This document shows positions 41,462-49,428 of a stretch of DNA of 53,164 bases, one piece after another. The number at the start of each line of letters is the position of its first letter. Positions within the stretch are counted from its first letter, which is position 1. The DNA is taken from positions 32,525-85,688 of the forward strand of contig NZ_KZ319298.1 in assembly GCF_002744755.1 (NCBI RefSeq), in the 5' to 3' direction. Made by a program: the position numbers and the translations under genes. The notes below the pieces were generated by a model. The model searched no databases and was not told the origin of the DNA. It was given only the letters and a program-made list of their open reading frames with translations. The DNA is from Leeuwenhoekiella nanhaiensis. Its GTDB lineage: Bacteria; Bacteroidota; Bacteroidia; Flavobacteriales; Flavobacteriaceae.

Positions 41462-41759
41462 TGCCTATTTTTTTTTGCAAAAGTAAGCATTATAGCCACC
41501 ATGAAACACCCTTTTAGCCTACAGCAAAACCACTAGACCCCCTTAAAAACTGATTAAGAGTCTATTACAGACTTATTTATTCTTAATTTTTTTGAATACC
41601 GGGTCATGATGACCCTTTATCAATTTTGGTATATTTTTAGATAAGAAAGAACTGGTTTAAAGCTGTAACAAATAATGCTATCTTACGTTTAATTGTGGTT
41701 GAGCCTAGATTTTTCTTAATAACTTTGATAGTAGCTAACACTTATAGATTTGGTCCCAT

Positions 41760-42263
41760 ATGAATACCTTTAAAGAAGTCCAACGATTTGACCAATGGTG
41801 GTTACGACTGCTTTTAGTCGTAATACTTGCCCTTGCAGTAAGTCCGCTTATTATGGATTGGGACACGCTTAAGCTATCGCGTTTTGAAATCGCATCAGTT
41901 ATACTTAGCATTATAGTTATTCTGGGCGTATTTATAGGTTTTTGGTATGTTTTTAAGCTTGAAACATTAATTGATTCCCGAGGAATCACCTACCGGTTTT
42001 TTCCATTCCACATCAAATCCCGATTCAAGGCCTGGGAAGAAATTAAAAGCGCTACGGTACGCAAATACAATCCTATACGTGAATATGGAGGCTGGGGTTA
42101 TCGAATATCATTTACCAAACGAAAAGCTTTGAACACGAAAGGAAATAAAGGTGTTCAACTCTATTTTAAGGATGGTAATGAGTTACTTCTGGGTACGCAA
42201 TACCCTGAAAAAATGAAAAAGATTCTTGACCATTATAAAATTCCGGTAAACTCTACTTTGTAA
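41760..42263 (+). CDS. Membrane protein with PH-like domain
   Basis: A 167-residue protein with two membrane segments at about residues 18-36 and 43-65, then a soluble domain beginning LIDSRGITYRFFPFHIKSRFKAWEEIKSA, similar to bacterial PH-like domains. GVQLYFKDGNELLLGTQYPEKM belongs to the same domain. The stop codon overlaps the ATG of the next gene by one base (taatg), so both are co-translated. The role is unknown. Confidence 0.7.
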   Translation: MNTFKEVQRFDQWWLRLLLVVILALAVSPLIMDWDTLKLSRFEIASVILSIIVILGVFIGFWYVFKLETLIDSRGITYRFFPFHIKSRFKAWEEIKSATVRKYNPIREYGGWGYRISFTKRKALNTKGNKGVQLYFKDGNELLLGTQYPEKMKKILDHYKIPVNSTL

Positions 42264-43192
42264 TGAAACCATTTCTTTACGTGCTTGTTTTGTTTCTGTC
42301 GCTATCTTCAAGTGCGCAGCAGTGGACGGAATCTGAAATACGTGTAAACGACTTAATAAGTGGCACCTTACTAGAACCTTTAACTAAGACGGACACGCTT
42401 GCCATAATCATTGCCGGATCGGGTCCTACTGACCGCAACGGCAACCAGCAAATGCAACAGAATAACAGTCTAAAAAAACTGGCAGAAGCACTTACCCGTG
42501 AAGGTTTTGCTACATATAGATACGACAAAAGGATTCTCAAGCTTCTTCGGAATAATGCTTTAAAAGAAGAGGATTTACGTTTTGACGACTTTGTAAAAGA
42601 CGCTGAAGATGTAGTTCGCTATTTTAAGAATCAAGGTTTTAGACATATTACTCTTATAGGTCACAGTCAGGGTGCACTTGTTGCCAGCCTTGCTGCCTTG
42701 AACGAACCGGTAGATAAACTTGTTTCACTTGCAGGCAGTGGTCAGCCTCTTGACTTGCTCATTATAGACCAATTGACCAAACAGGCTCCCGGACTTGTTG
42801 AGAATGCCAGGCAGGCTTTTAATGATTTAAAAACTCAGGGCAAAGCCGAAAACTTTAGTATAGGTCTGGCCTCACTCTTAAGACCTTCGGTGCAACCCTT
42901 TATGAAGAGTTGGATGATTTATGATCCAACAACAGTAATTCAAGATCTTGATATTCCCATTCTGCTAATATCAGGTACAAAAGATATACAGGTTCCTCCA
43001 AGTGAATCCCAGTTGCTTAAAGAAGCTAAACCCGAAGCAAAACTTGTGCTAATTGATTCTATGAATCACGTGCTAAAAGAAGTGAATGGTGATGATTTAG
43101 AAAATGCAAAAACCTACAGCAATCCCGGACTTCCGGTTGTAAAAGAGCTTATTCAAGAAATTGCCTTATTTGTCAGAGAAGGCAAAAACTAA
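42263..43192 (+). CDS. Secreted alpha/beta hydrolase
   Basis: A 309-residue protein with a signal peptide (ending SSSAQQ) and an alpha/beta-hydrolase fold. The nucleophile elbow is GHSQGALVAS (S135). LLISGTKDIQVP supplies the acid, and MNHVLKEV the histidine. IIIAGSGPTDRNGN near residue 50 forms the oxyanion loop. It fits the group of exported dienelactone-hydrolase-like or peptidase-like esterases; the substrate is not known. It is coupled to the upstream membrane protein gene by a one-base overlap. Confidence 0.88.
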   Translation: MKPFLYVLVLFLSLSSSAQQWTESEIRVNDLISGTLLEPLTKTDTLAIIIAGSGPTDRNGNQQMQQNNSLKKLAEALTREGFATYRYDKRILKLLRNNALKEEDLRFDDFVKDAEDVVRYFKNQGFRHITLIGHSQGALVASLAALNEPVDKLVSLAGSGQPLDLLIIDQLTKQAPGLVENARQAFNDLKTQGKAENFSIGLASLLRPSVQPFMKSWMIYDPTTVIQDLDIPILLISGTKDIQVPPSESQLLKEAKPEAKLVLIDSMNHVLKEVNGDDLENAKTYSNPGLPVVKELIQEIALFVREGKN

Positions 43193-43292
43193 ACCTGAAT
43201 TTCATTTCGGTTATTTGTAAAATTTAAGAAGGCTTTTATAGTGGTATATCTTACAGAATTTAGGCATATTTGTACCCCTTAAAAACAACCTT

Positions 43293-44054
43293 ATGCAGAT
43301 TAAAAATTTACTTGTTTATTGTTTACTTTTTAGTACACTGCTCAGCTGTAGCAAGAGTGGAAACTTTGTTCTAACCGGTAAAGTAAACGGTTTACGAAAA
43401 GGGGTTCTCTACCTCCAGAAAGTTGAAGATACCGTGCTTGTCAATCTGGATAGTGTAGTTGTTGATGGCGATCCGGAGTTTGAACTGTACGCAGATCTTA
43501 AAGAGCCTCAGGTTGTTTACCTTACTTTAGAAAAAGTTGACGCCTCAGACTATGATGATCGTATTTTGATTTTTGCAGAGCCTGGAGAAATGACCTTAAA
43601 CACCTCCCTCAAAAATTTTCAGAGTCAGGTGGCTATTACAGGCTCAGAAAATCAACTAAAGCTTGATGAATACAATAAAGTTCTGCGCAGGTTTAATGAT
43701 GAAAATCTAAACTTGATTAAAAAGAGCTTTGAGGTTCGCAAAGACGAAAACGAAGACTCTATAGTATTCTATGACCAAAAGATTCAAAATCTTATTAAGC
43801 GAAAATATTTGTACACGGTTAACTTCGCAATGAACAATAAAGATTACGAAATCGCCCCTTATCTTGCCGTGTCCGAAATTTTTGATGCAAATGTGAAGTA
43901 TCTCGATACCATTTACAAATCATTAGAACCAAAAGTAAGACGTTCTAAATACGGTAAAGTTCTGAAAGATTATATCGAAGAGCGCGAGAATACTAACATC
44001 GAAGAGCAGACTCAGACCAAAACAATCTCGGAAACAGACGGCATCGAAGAATAA
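43293..44054 (+). CDS. DUF4369 lipoprotein
   Basis: A 253-residue lipoprotein (signal ending STLLSC, cysteine about 19) with a DUF4369 domain at about residues 25-120 (FVLTGKVNGLRKGVLYLQK, LDSVVVDGDPEFELYADL, ILIFAEPGEMTL). In many Bacteroidota this domain precedes a TlpA-type thioredoxin domain; here the second half is helical and has no CxxC motif, so the redox part is missing. The C-terminal tail is Glu/Thr-rich. Function unknown. Confidence 0.82.
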   Translation: MQIKNLLVYCLLFSTLLSCSKSGNFVLTGKVNGLRKGVLYLQKVEDTVLVNLDSVVVDGDPEFELYADLKEPQVVYLTLEKVDASDYDDRILIFAEPGEMTLNTSLKNFQSQVAITGSENQLKLDEYNKVLRRFNDENLNLIKKSFEVRKDENEDSIVFYDQKIQNLIKRKYLYTVNFAMNNKDYEIAPYLAVSEIFDANVKYLDTIYKSLEPKVRRSKYGKVLKDYIEERENTNIEEQTQTKTISETDGIEE

Positions 44055-44075
44055 TTAACAGCTAGCATAAAAACA

Positions 44076-44107
44076 AAAATCCGGTAATGATACATTACCG
44101 GATTTTT
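44076..44107. terminator. Bidirectional terminator between convergent genes
   Basis: Long perfect stem AAAATCCGGTAATG/CATTACCGGATTTT with loop ata (44090-44092), followed by T residues on the plus strand and by TTTTGTTTTT on the minus strand. Confidence 0.92.
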
Positions 44108-44126
44108 GTTTGTTACCAATCGAAGA

Positions 44127-44393
44127 TTAGAGCGCGTTAACCCTATCGATTAATTTACCTGCTTTTTCCTCAAGCTCGGTATTAACCGCTTTAAGATGTT
44201 TTCTTCTATTTTCTACGGTTTGATCGTTTACTTTAGAGATTAACTCATCAAATAAAGCTATAGAATCATCTACAATAGCTTCTGCTTCTTTATGATCTTC
44301 TTTAGGATTAGAAGCTTCCCAGAAATAAGCTGCTTCTATAATATCACCCAATACAAAATTGATGTCTTTTTTTAAGTCTCGTATACTTGCCAT
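44127..44393 (-). CDS. Small helical protein, conserved type
   Basis: An 88-residue acidic, entirely helical protein (IRDLKKDINFVLGDIIEAAYFWEA, DDSIALFDELISKVND, KHLKAVNTELEEKAGKLIDRV). No domain name comes to mind, but the clear promoter box (TACTTTTG at 44410-44417, minus strand) and the terminator after the gene show an independent transcript. Probably a small cytoplasmic protein that oligomerises by coiled coils. Confidence 0.75.
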   Translation of the reverse strand: MASIRDLKKDINFVLGDIIEAAYFWEASNPKEDHKEAEAIVDDSIALFDELISKVNDQTVENRRKHLKAVNTELEEKAGKLIDRVNAL

Positions 44394-44469
44394 AATTCTA
44401 AATTTTCTGCAAAAGTAAGTCTATTTTAGGTAGTAAGACAGATCTGTCAAAAATCATTACAAAATTCTC

Positions 44470-45438
44470 TTAGAGATAAACCTCTAAGACTTCACAAGCT
44501 TCAGCTGAGATTGTAAGTCCGCTGTTTGCCGCGGGTAACAGCAAAGTTTGCCCGGTATTAATAGATCCTGAAGCACCGCTACCTTCATAAGTGAGACTTC
44601 CGGAAACTACTATGAGAATAGTAAATGAATCTGTTCTGTTTATGATGTAGTCTTTACCTTCCAACTTGAGCCAGTCGGTTTTAAAATAGGTATGATGCTT
44701 AAGCGTTTGAGGTGTATTACTTGCTTTCCTGTCGTATTCCAGCTTAAAATCCTGGGTTAGCTCAAAGTCCAGCACTTCACGCGACTCAGCAACGTGTAAG
44801 TCTCTTAAATTCCCTGAATCGTCTTTGCGGTTGTAGTCATACACACGATAGGTTACGTCTGAGGTTTGCTGAATTTCGGCCAATAAAACCCCACCTCCAA
44901 TGGCGTGAATGCGACCGGCATTAATAAAAAATGAATCTCCTTCGGTAACCACATGAGTATCCATCACTTCTTCTATGGAAAGATCTTCAATACGCTTATC
45001 GTACTCTTCCTTAGTGATTTTTTTGTTAAAACCTACAGTTAACAAAGCTCCGGGATCAGCTTGCATAATATACCACATCTCTGTCTTACCGGTTCCTGTG
45101 GGTGAAGTCTCATCTGTGGGGTGTACCTGAATGGAAAGATCCTGAGCTGCATCTATAAATTTTATCAGCAATGGAAAATTTTTACCAAATCGCTTATAGA
45201 CTTTTTCGCCTAATAAAGCTTCCGGATTCATTTCAATAAGTTCGTGCAAGGTTTTTCCCTGCAGGTCTCCGCTCTTAACAAGGCTTTGTCCCTCCGGAAG
45301 ATCTGCAATTTCCCAACTCTCTCCCATTTTTGCCTGGGCGTCATTGCCTTTCTGAAATAAAGAATAAAGCTTTTGACCTCCCCATATTTTCTCCTTTAAT
45401 ACAGGCTGAAAGGTAAACGGATAAAATGATGTTTGCAT
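44470..45438 (-). CDS. manA: Class I mannose-6-phosphate isomerase
   Basis: A 322-residue cupin-fold metal enzyme that interconverts fructose-6-phosphate and mannose-6-phosphate. Marks are FQPVLKEKIWGGQKL, GESWEIADLPEG, DLSIQVHPTDE (metal-binding), KTEMWYIM, FINAGRIHAIGGGVLLAEIQQTSDVTYRVYDYNR. The short length is that of the bacterial ManA/YvyI type. It supplies mannose units for surface glycans. It follows queD by about 27 bases and is the last gene of an idi-queD-manA cluster. Confidence 0.93.
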   Translation of the reverse strand: MQTSFYPFTFQPVLKEKIWGGQKLYSLFQKGNDAQAKMGESWEIADLPEGQSLVKSGDLQGKTLHELIEMNPEALLGEKVYKRFGKNFPLLIKFIDAAQDLSIQVHPTDETSPTGTGKTEMWYIMQADPGALLTVGFNKKITKEEYDKRIEDLSIEEVMDTHVVTEGDSFFINAGRIHAIGGGVLLAEIQQTSDVTYRVYDYNRKDDSGNLRDLHVAESREVLDFELTQDFKLEYDRKASNTPQTLKHHTYFKTDWLKLEGKDYIINRTDSFTILIVVSGSLTYEGSGASGSINTGQTLLLPAANSGLTISAEACEVLEVYL

Positions 45439-45465
45439 AGTATAAATCAGCTAATTGTTTTGAGT

Positions 45466-45879
45466 TTAAGTTCCTGAATAGGTCACAAAATTGCGAGCAG
45501 TCTCGTAAAGCGTTATTTCAAGGTCAAATTTAGTATCAAGCCTACTCTTCAATTTATTATAAATTACCACACAAATATTTTCTGCAGTAGGATTGAGATT
45601 TTTGAATTCGGGTAAGTCTTCGTTTAAGTTTTTATGATCAAAATGATCTTCGATCTCTTCTTTGATAAGGTCTTTAAGCACTTTTAAGTCGATAACAAAT
45701 CCCGTCTCAGGATCAATAGCCCCGGTTACGCTTACGATCAAATCATAATTATGACCATGATAGTTAGGGTAACTGCACTTGCCAAAAACTTCCAGATTCT
45801 TTTGATCATCCCAATCTGCTCTAAACAGTCTGTGTGCAGCATTAAAATGGGCCTTACGTTTTACAGTTACTCGGGTCAT
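45466..45879 (-). CDS. queD: 6-carboxytetrahydropterin synthase family protein
   Basis: A 137-residue enzyme of the PTPS/QueD family. Zinc ligands are H16 (FNAAHRL) and H41/H43 (YHGHNYD); the catalytic cysteine is C35 (FGKCSYPNYHGH). The C-terminal NLNPTAENICVVIYNKL has the conserved Pro-Thr-Glu substrate motif. QueD makes the precursor of queuosine, but some family members make tetrahydropterins, so the exact product is open. The start codon overlaps the idi stop by 4 bases. Confidence 0.9.
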   Translation of the reverse strand: MTRVTVKRKAHFNAAHRLFRADWDDQKNLEVFGKCSYPNYHGHNYDLIVSVTGAIDPETGFVIDLKVLKDLIKEEIEDHFDHKNLNEDLPEFKNLNPTAENICVVIYNKLKSRLDTKFDLEITLYETARNFVTYSGT

Positions 45880-46394
45880 TGCTCAATATGATTGTAGAAC
45901 TTCTCAAAAATAATTTTAAACCAGGCTGTATACACTTGTGGATTCTTTTCCATATCGGTTTTGATATCGGGTAAAGACATCCATTTCCAGGCTGCCACTT
46001 CTTCAGGATTTAAATTGGGTTCTCCGTTATAAGATCCTGTTAGGATATGATCGTATTCGTGCTCAGTAAGACCATTATCGAAGGGGGCCTTATAAATAAA
46101 TGAGATACTTTCTTCAAGCTCTGCCGTGAACCCCATTTCTTCCATCAGGCGTCTTTTACCAGCTGCAATATGGCTCTCCCCTTCCCGCTGATGACTGCAA
46201 CACGTATTGGTCCATAAACCGGGAGAATGGTATTTTGACAGCGCGCGTTGCTGTATCATAAGCTCTTTAGCATCGTTAAATATAAACACCGAAAATGCTC
46301 TGTGTAATAATGCCTTTTCGTGGGCTTCCATTTTTGGCATTAAGCCCACCTGGTTATCGTTTTCATCAACAAGAATTACCAGTTCTTCTGTCAT
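45876..46394 (-). CDS. idi: Isopentenyl-diphosphate delta-isomerase, type I
   Basis: A 172-residue Nudix-fold isomerase that interconverts isopentenyl and dimethylallyl diphosphate. LWTNTCCSHQREGE carries the catalytic cysteine, ESHIAAGKRRLMEEMGF the Nudix-type helix, and FIYKAPFDNGLTEHEYDHILTG the catalytic Glu and metal site. The start at 46394 (MTEELVILVDENDNQVG) is preferred; an in-frame ATG at 46442 adds 16 unconserved residues. It is the first gene of the cluster with queD and manA. Confidence 0.94.
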   Translation of the reverse strand: MTEELVILVDENDNQVGLMPKMEAHEKALLHRAFSVFIFNDAKELMIQQRALSKYHSPGLWTNTCCSHQREGESHIAAGKRRLMEEMGFTAELEESISFIYKAPFDNGLTEHEYDHILTGSYNGEPNLNPEEVAAWKWMSLPDIKTDMEKNPQVYTAWFKIIFEKFYNHIEQ

Positions 46395-46446
46395 AGTTTG
46401 CTTTTTTTTGGTAAATGTACAAATACACTTGAGGCTTAACAATATA

Positions 46447-46473
46447 AAAAAGCCTTCTTATTCAGAAGGCTTT
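46447..46473 (-). terminator. Terminator after the OmpA/PD40 gene
   Basis: Stem aaagccttct/agaaggcttt (46449-46458 with 46464-46473, loop tattc); on the minus strand it is followed by six Ts. It lies between the adhesin locus and idi. Confidence 0.85.
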
Positions 46474-46499
46474 AGGGTTTTTGTTATGTTAGATGCGTA

Positions 46500-48431
46500 T
46501 TAATAATCCTGAACAAGAAATTCACTGCGTCTGTTAAGCTGATGTTGCTCTTCAGTACACGATACACCATTGCTACATTCATTAAGCAATTGTGATTCTC
46601 CATAGCCTCTACCTGTTAAACGATCTCGACTTATACCACCTTTCTCAACTATGTAATCAATTGTTGACTTATTACGTCTCTCTGAAAGAGCCATATTGTA
46701 TGCATCATTACCGCGACTATCGGTGTGGGAGCGCACATCGATACGAAGCTGAGGGTATTCTTTCATAATTTCGATAATCTTGGCTAGCTCAACTGCCGCA
46801 TCAGGTCGTATATACGATTTATCAAAATCAAAATAGATAGGATTGATTAACTTAGCTAAATCGAAGTCTGGTGGAATATCAATAATTGAAGGCTCAAGTT
46901 CAATAACGAGTACTACCTCACTCGATTTTTCGGGAATGGTAACATTCTTCTCAGCTGTCGCGTAACCTTCCATTTCTGCTCTTGCAAAATAATCTGCGCC
47001 ACAATCCGGATTCTCATAATTAAACTTAGCATCAGGAGCTTCCGCAACCCCTGCAATTATAAGTTCATTATCGATGTTGCGAATACCTACCTGAGCACCA
47101 TTTAAGGGCTCTCTGGTATTTTTATCGATTACCTGTACTATGAGCGTGCTTTCGCAGGCAGCTCTGGTAAACGTGTAAATATCATCATCCAAAGGATCAT
47201 TTGAACGGTTTGAAGCAAAGTAGCCTGTACTCGATTCTGTGTCGTAGATAAAGGTAAAGTCATCTTTAGGGCTGTTTACAGGCTCTCCTAAATTTGTAAT
47301 ACTGTTCTTCTCAGAATCGTAAACATACACATCAAGACCTCCAAGGCCTCCACGACCGTCAGTAGAGAAATACAGCTTACCATCTGCATCAACAAACGGA
47401 AAGGTATCTCTGCCAGGGGTGTTTATGTCTGCACCAAGATTTTCAACGGTACCGTATCCATTTTCAGTGATCTCAACCTTCCATAAATCAGATTCGCCGT
47501 AAGTACCCTCTCGATCTGATGAAAAATAGAGTGTTTTACCATCTGCTGAAACTGCAGGATGCGCTGTAGAGAAACTGTCGCTATTAAAAGGTAATTCCTG
47601 AACATCACCAAAAGGACCATCTCCTGTTCTTGTAGCCTTGTAAAGTTTTAACTTATTAGTATTCTTCTTATCGGCACGATAGACCTCATTGGTGAAATTA
47701 TTTCGTGTAAAGTAAAGCGTATTCCCATCTGGCGAAAGGCTTGCGGTACTCTCGTGAAATTCGGTATTTACGCTTCCTTTAAATTTAGAAACTCCATTTA
47801 CCTGCCCCTGGTCTGTAATATCACCAATATATAAATCTAAAAAAGGCTGATTATTCCAGGAGTGGATTCGAGTGGTCAAAGTACCGGTATCGCGTGTTGA
47901 AGAAAACAATAATTTTTCACCAAAATAGGCAGGAGCAAAATCAGAATAGCCAACACTATTGGCGCTAAGACGTTCAATCTCAAATGTACCAAAAGCATTG
48001 CCCGATTTTATTTCGTTTATAGACACCGCATTGTCATAACCGTCACCTTCGGCCTGAGCCAATTCTTCATATTTTTTGATCATGGCATCTGAAGCATCAT
48101 AATCTTCAGTAGCCCGCAAAGTCTGAGCGTAACGAAAATATTGATTAGGTGTTACTTCCTGAGGGTATTTCTCAACCAGTTTTGCGTACCACTTTGCAGC
48201 ATCATCATAATCTGCATTGTAATAATAACTATCTGCGAGTTTCCCAAAAAGATCTGCAGACTCGTAACCTGCTTCTGCTACACGTAAAAATATCTTTTGA
48301 GAATCTACAAAAGCATATTGATTAAACTTCTTTGTTCCTTTAGAAAGATCGCGTTCCTGAGCATAGACAAACGTGCTAAAACAAACCAGAACTACTATTG
48401 AAAGTTGTAATTTTTTAAACATAAGGTTCAT
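46500..48431 (-). CDS. OmpA-family protein with TPR and PD40 repeats
   Basis: A 643-residue envelope protein. A signal peptide (ending TFVYAQ) is followed by TPR-like helices (about residues 30-130, YYNADYDDAAKWYAKLVEKYP), then PD40 beta-propeller repeats (SLSPDGNTLYFTRNN, VSADGKTLYFSSDREG, VDADGKLYFSTDGRGG), a carboxypeptidase-like domain (VIDKNTREPLNGAQVGI) and a C-terminal OmpA peptidoglycan-binding domain (YFDFDKSYIRPDA, VRSHTDSRGNDAYNMALSERR). It should bind peptidoglycan and the outer membrane. It follows a PorP/SprF gene and a T9SS adhesin, an arrangement typical of gliding/T9SS loci. A start at codon 4 is also possible. Confidence 0.93.
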   Translation of the reverse strand: MNLMFKKLQLSIVVLVCFSTFVYAQERDLSKGTKKFNQYAFVDSQKIFLRVAEAGYESADLFGKLADSYYYNADYDDAAKWYAKLVEKYPQEVTPNQYFRYAQTLRATEDYDASDAMIKKYEELAQAEGDGYDNAVSINEIKSGNAFGTFEIERLSANSVGYSDFAPAYFGEKLLFSSTRDTGTLTTRIHSWNNQPFLDLYIGDITDQGQVNGVSKFKGSVNTEFHESTASLSPDGNTLYFTRNNFTNEVYRADKKNTNKLKLYKATRTGDGPFGDVQELPFNSDSFSTAHPAVSADGKTLYFSSDREGTYGESDLWKVEITENGYGTVENLGADINTPGRDTFPFVDADGKLYFSTDGRGGLGGLDVYVYDSEKNSITNLGEPVNSPKDDFTFIYDTESSTGYFASNRSNDPLDDDIYTFTRAACESTLIVQVIDKNTREPLNGAQVGIRNIDNELIIAGVAEAPDAKFNYENPDCGADYFARAEMEGYATAEKNVTIPEKSSEVVLVIELEPSIIDIPPDFDLAKLINPIYFDFDKSYIRPDAAVELAKIIEIMKEYPQLRIDVRSHTDSRGNDAYNMALSERRNKSTIDYIVEKGGISRDRLTGRGYGESQLLNECSNGVSCTEEQHQLNRRSEFLVQDY

Positions 48432-48442
48432 AGTTTTTGATT

Positions 48443-49384
48443 TTAGAAGAATCGAGGAGTTAGCATTCTGTCGTACTCTTTAAACAATTCAAAGCGTAAG
48501 AAGACTTCATAAGTACCGTCATTGTACGTGGCATTACCCAATTCAGTACTTTCACGATCATAGGCAAAACCTACCAAAAGACCATCACTTATTTGAAATC
48601 CTACTAAACCACTTAAAGCAGCACTCCAGCGATAGGAAGCTCCTAAAGTAAGTTTGTCATAGAATAAAAAGTTAGCGTTAACATCTACAGCCAATGGCGC
48701 CCCAGCTACCATTTTAACAAGGGTAGAGGGTTTAAACTTGACATCACTGCTTAAGTCAAATACATAACCTGCCAAACCATAATAGTGAATGCGCTCTTCA
48801 GCAACAAAAGTCTCAGCTGTTTGCGTACCGCTCCGATCAAAATGATTGGTTTGCAATAACTGTGGTGCCGACAGTCCACCATAGAACTTTTCATTATGAT
48901 AAAAAATACCTACACCAACATTTGGAGAAAGCTTGTTATCTATGTTAATCAAAAAAGGATCTCCGGCATTGAAAGGATTAGTCCGAGCAAAGTCTACATC
49001 TAATAAGTTCAGTGATCCTTTTAAACCAAAGCTTAGTTTACCTTCCATACCCGTTTCAATGGTATAACTGAAATCTGCATTGAAATAGGTTTCACGTGCG
49101 GGACCTAAAGCATCGTTTACTAAACTAAAACCCAGTCCCACCTTACCCAGACCAATAGGACTGTGAACAGTAAGGTTTTGTGTTCTGGGAGCTCCGTCAA
49201 GACCTACCCACTGACTACGGTGCAACATCAATATACTGGTCACTCCACGGTTACCTGCATAGGCAGGGTTTATAACCAGTGGGTTATACATATACTGTGT
49301 ATATTGAGGATCTTGTTGTGCCTGAGCATTAAAGCTCAGAAGCACAACAAAACCACACATTAGACTTTTTACTATTCTTTTCAT
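48443..49384 (-). CDS. PorP/SprF-family outer-membrane protein
   Basis: A 313-residue protein with signal peptide (ending NAQAQQ) and the family opening DPQYTQYMYNPLVINPAYAGNRG. The body is a predicted outer-membrane barrel (VGLGFSLVNDALGPARETYF, LSFGLKGSLNLLDVDF, VGVGIFYHNEKFYGGLSAPQLL), ending with LRFELFKEYDRMLTPRFF. PorP/SprF proteins attach or anchor a specific T9SS-secreted partner at the surface; the partner here is very likely the giant repeat protein encoded just upstream. The start at 49384 is chosen among three nearby in-frame ATG codons (49414, 49387, 49384). Confidence 0.93.
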   Translation of the reverse strand: MKRIVKSLMCGFVVLLSFNAQAQQDPQYTQYMYNPLVINPAYAGNRGVTSILMLHRSQWVGLDGAPRTQNLTVHSPIGLGKVGLGFSLVNDALGPARETYFNADFSYTIETGMEGKLSFGLKGSLNLLDVDFARTNPFNAGDPFLINIDNKLSPNVGVGIFYHNEKFYGGLSAPQLLQTNHFDRSGTQTAETFVAEERIHYYGLAGYVFDLSSDVKFKPSTLVKMVAGAPLAVDVNANFLFYDKLTLGASYRWSAALSGLVGFQISDGLLVGFAYDRESTELGNATYNDGTYEVFLRFELFKEYDRMLTPRFF

Positions 49385-49428
49385 CATTACCAGCTTGTTT
49401 TTATAAATACTCATCTAATGATGTTTTA

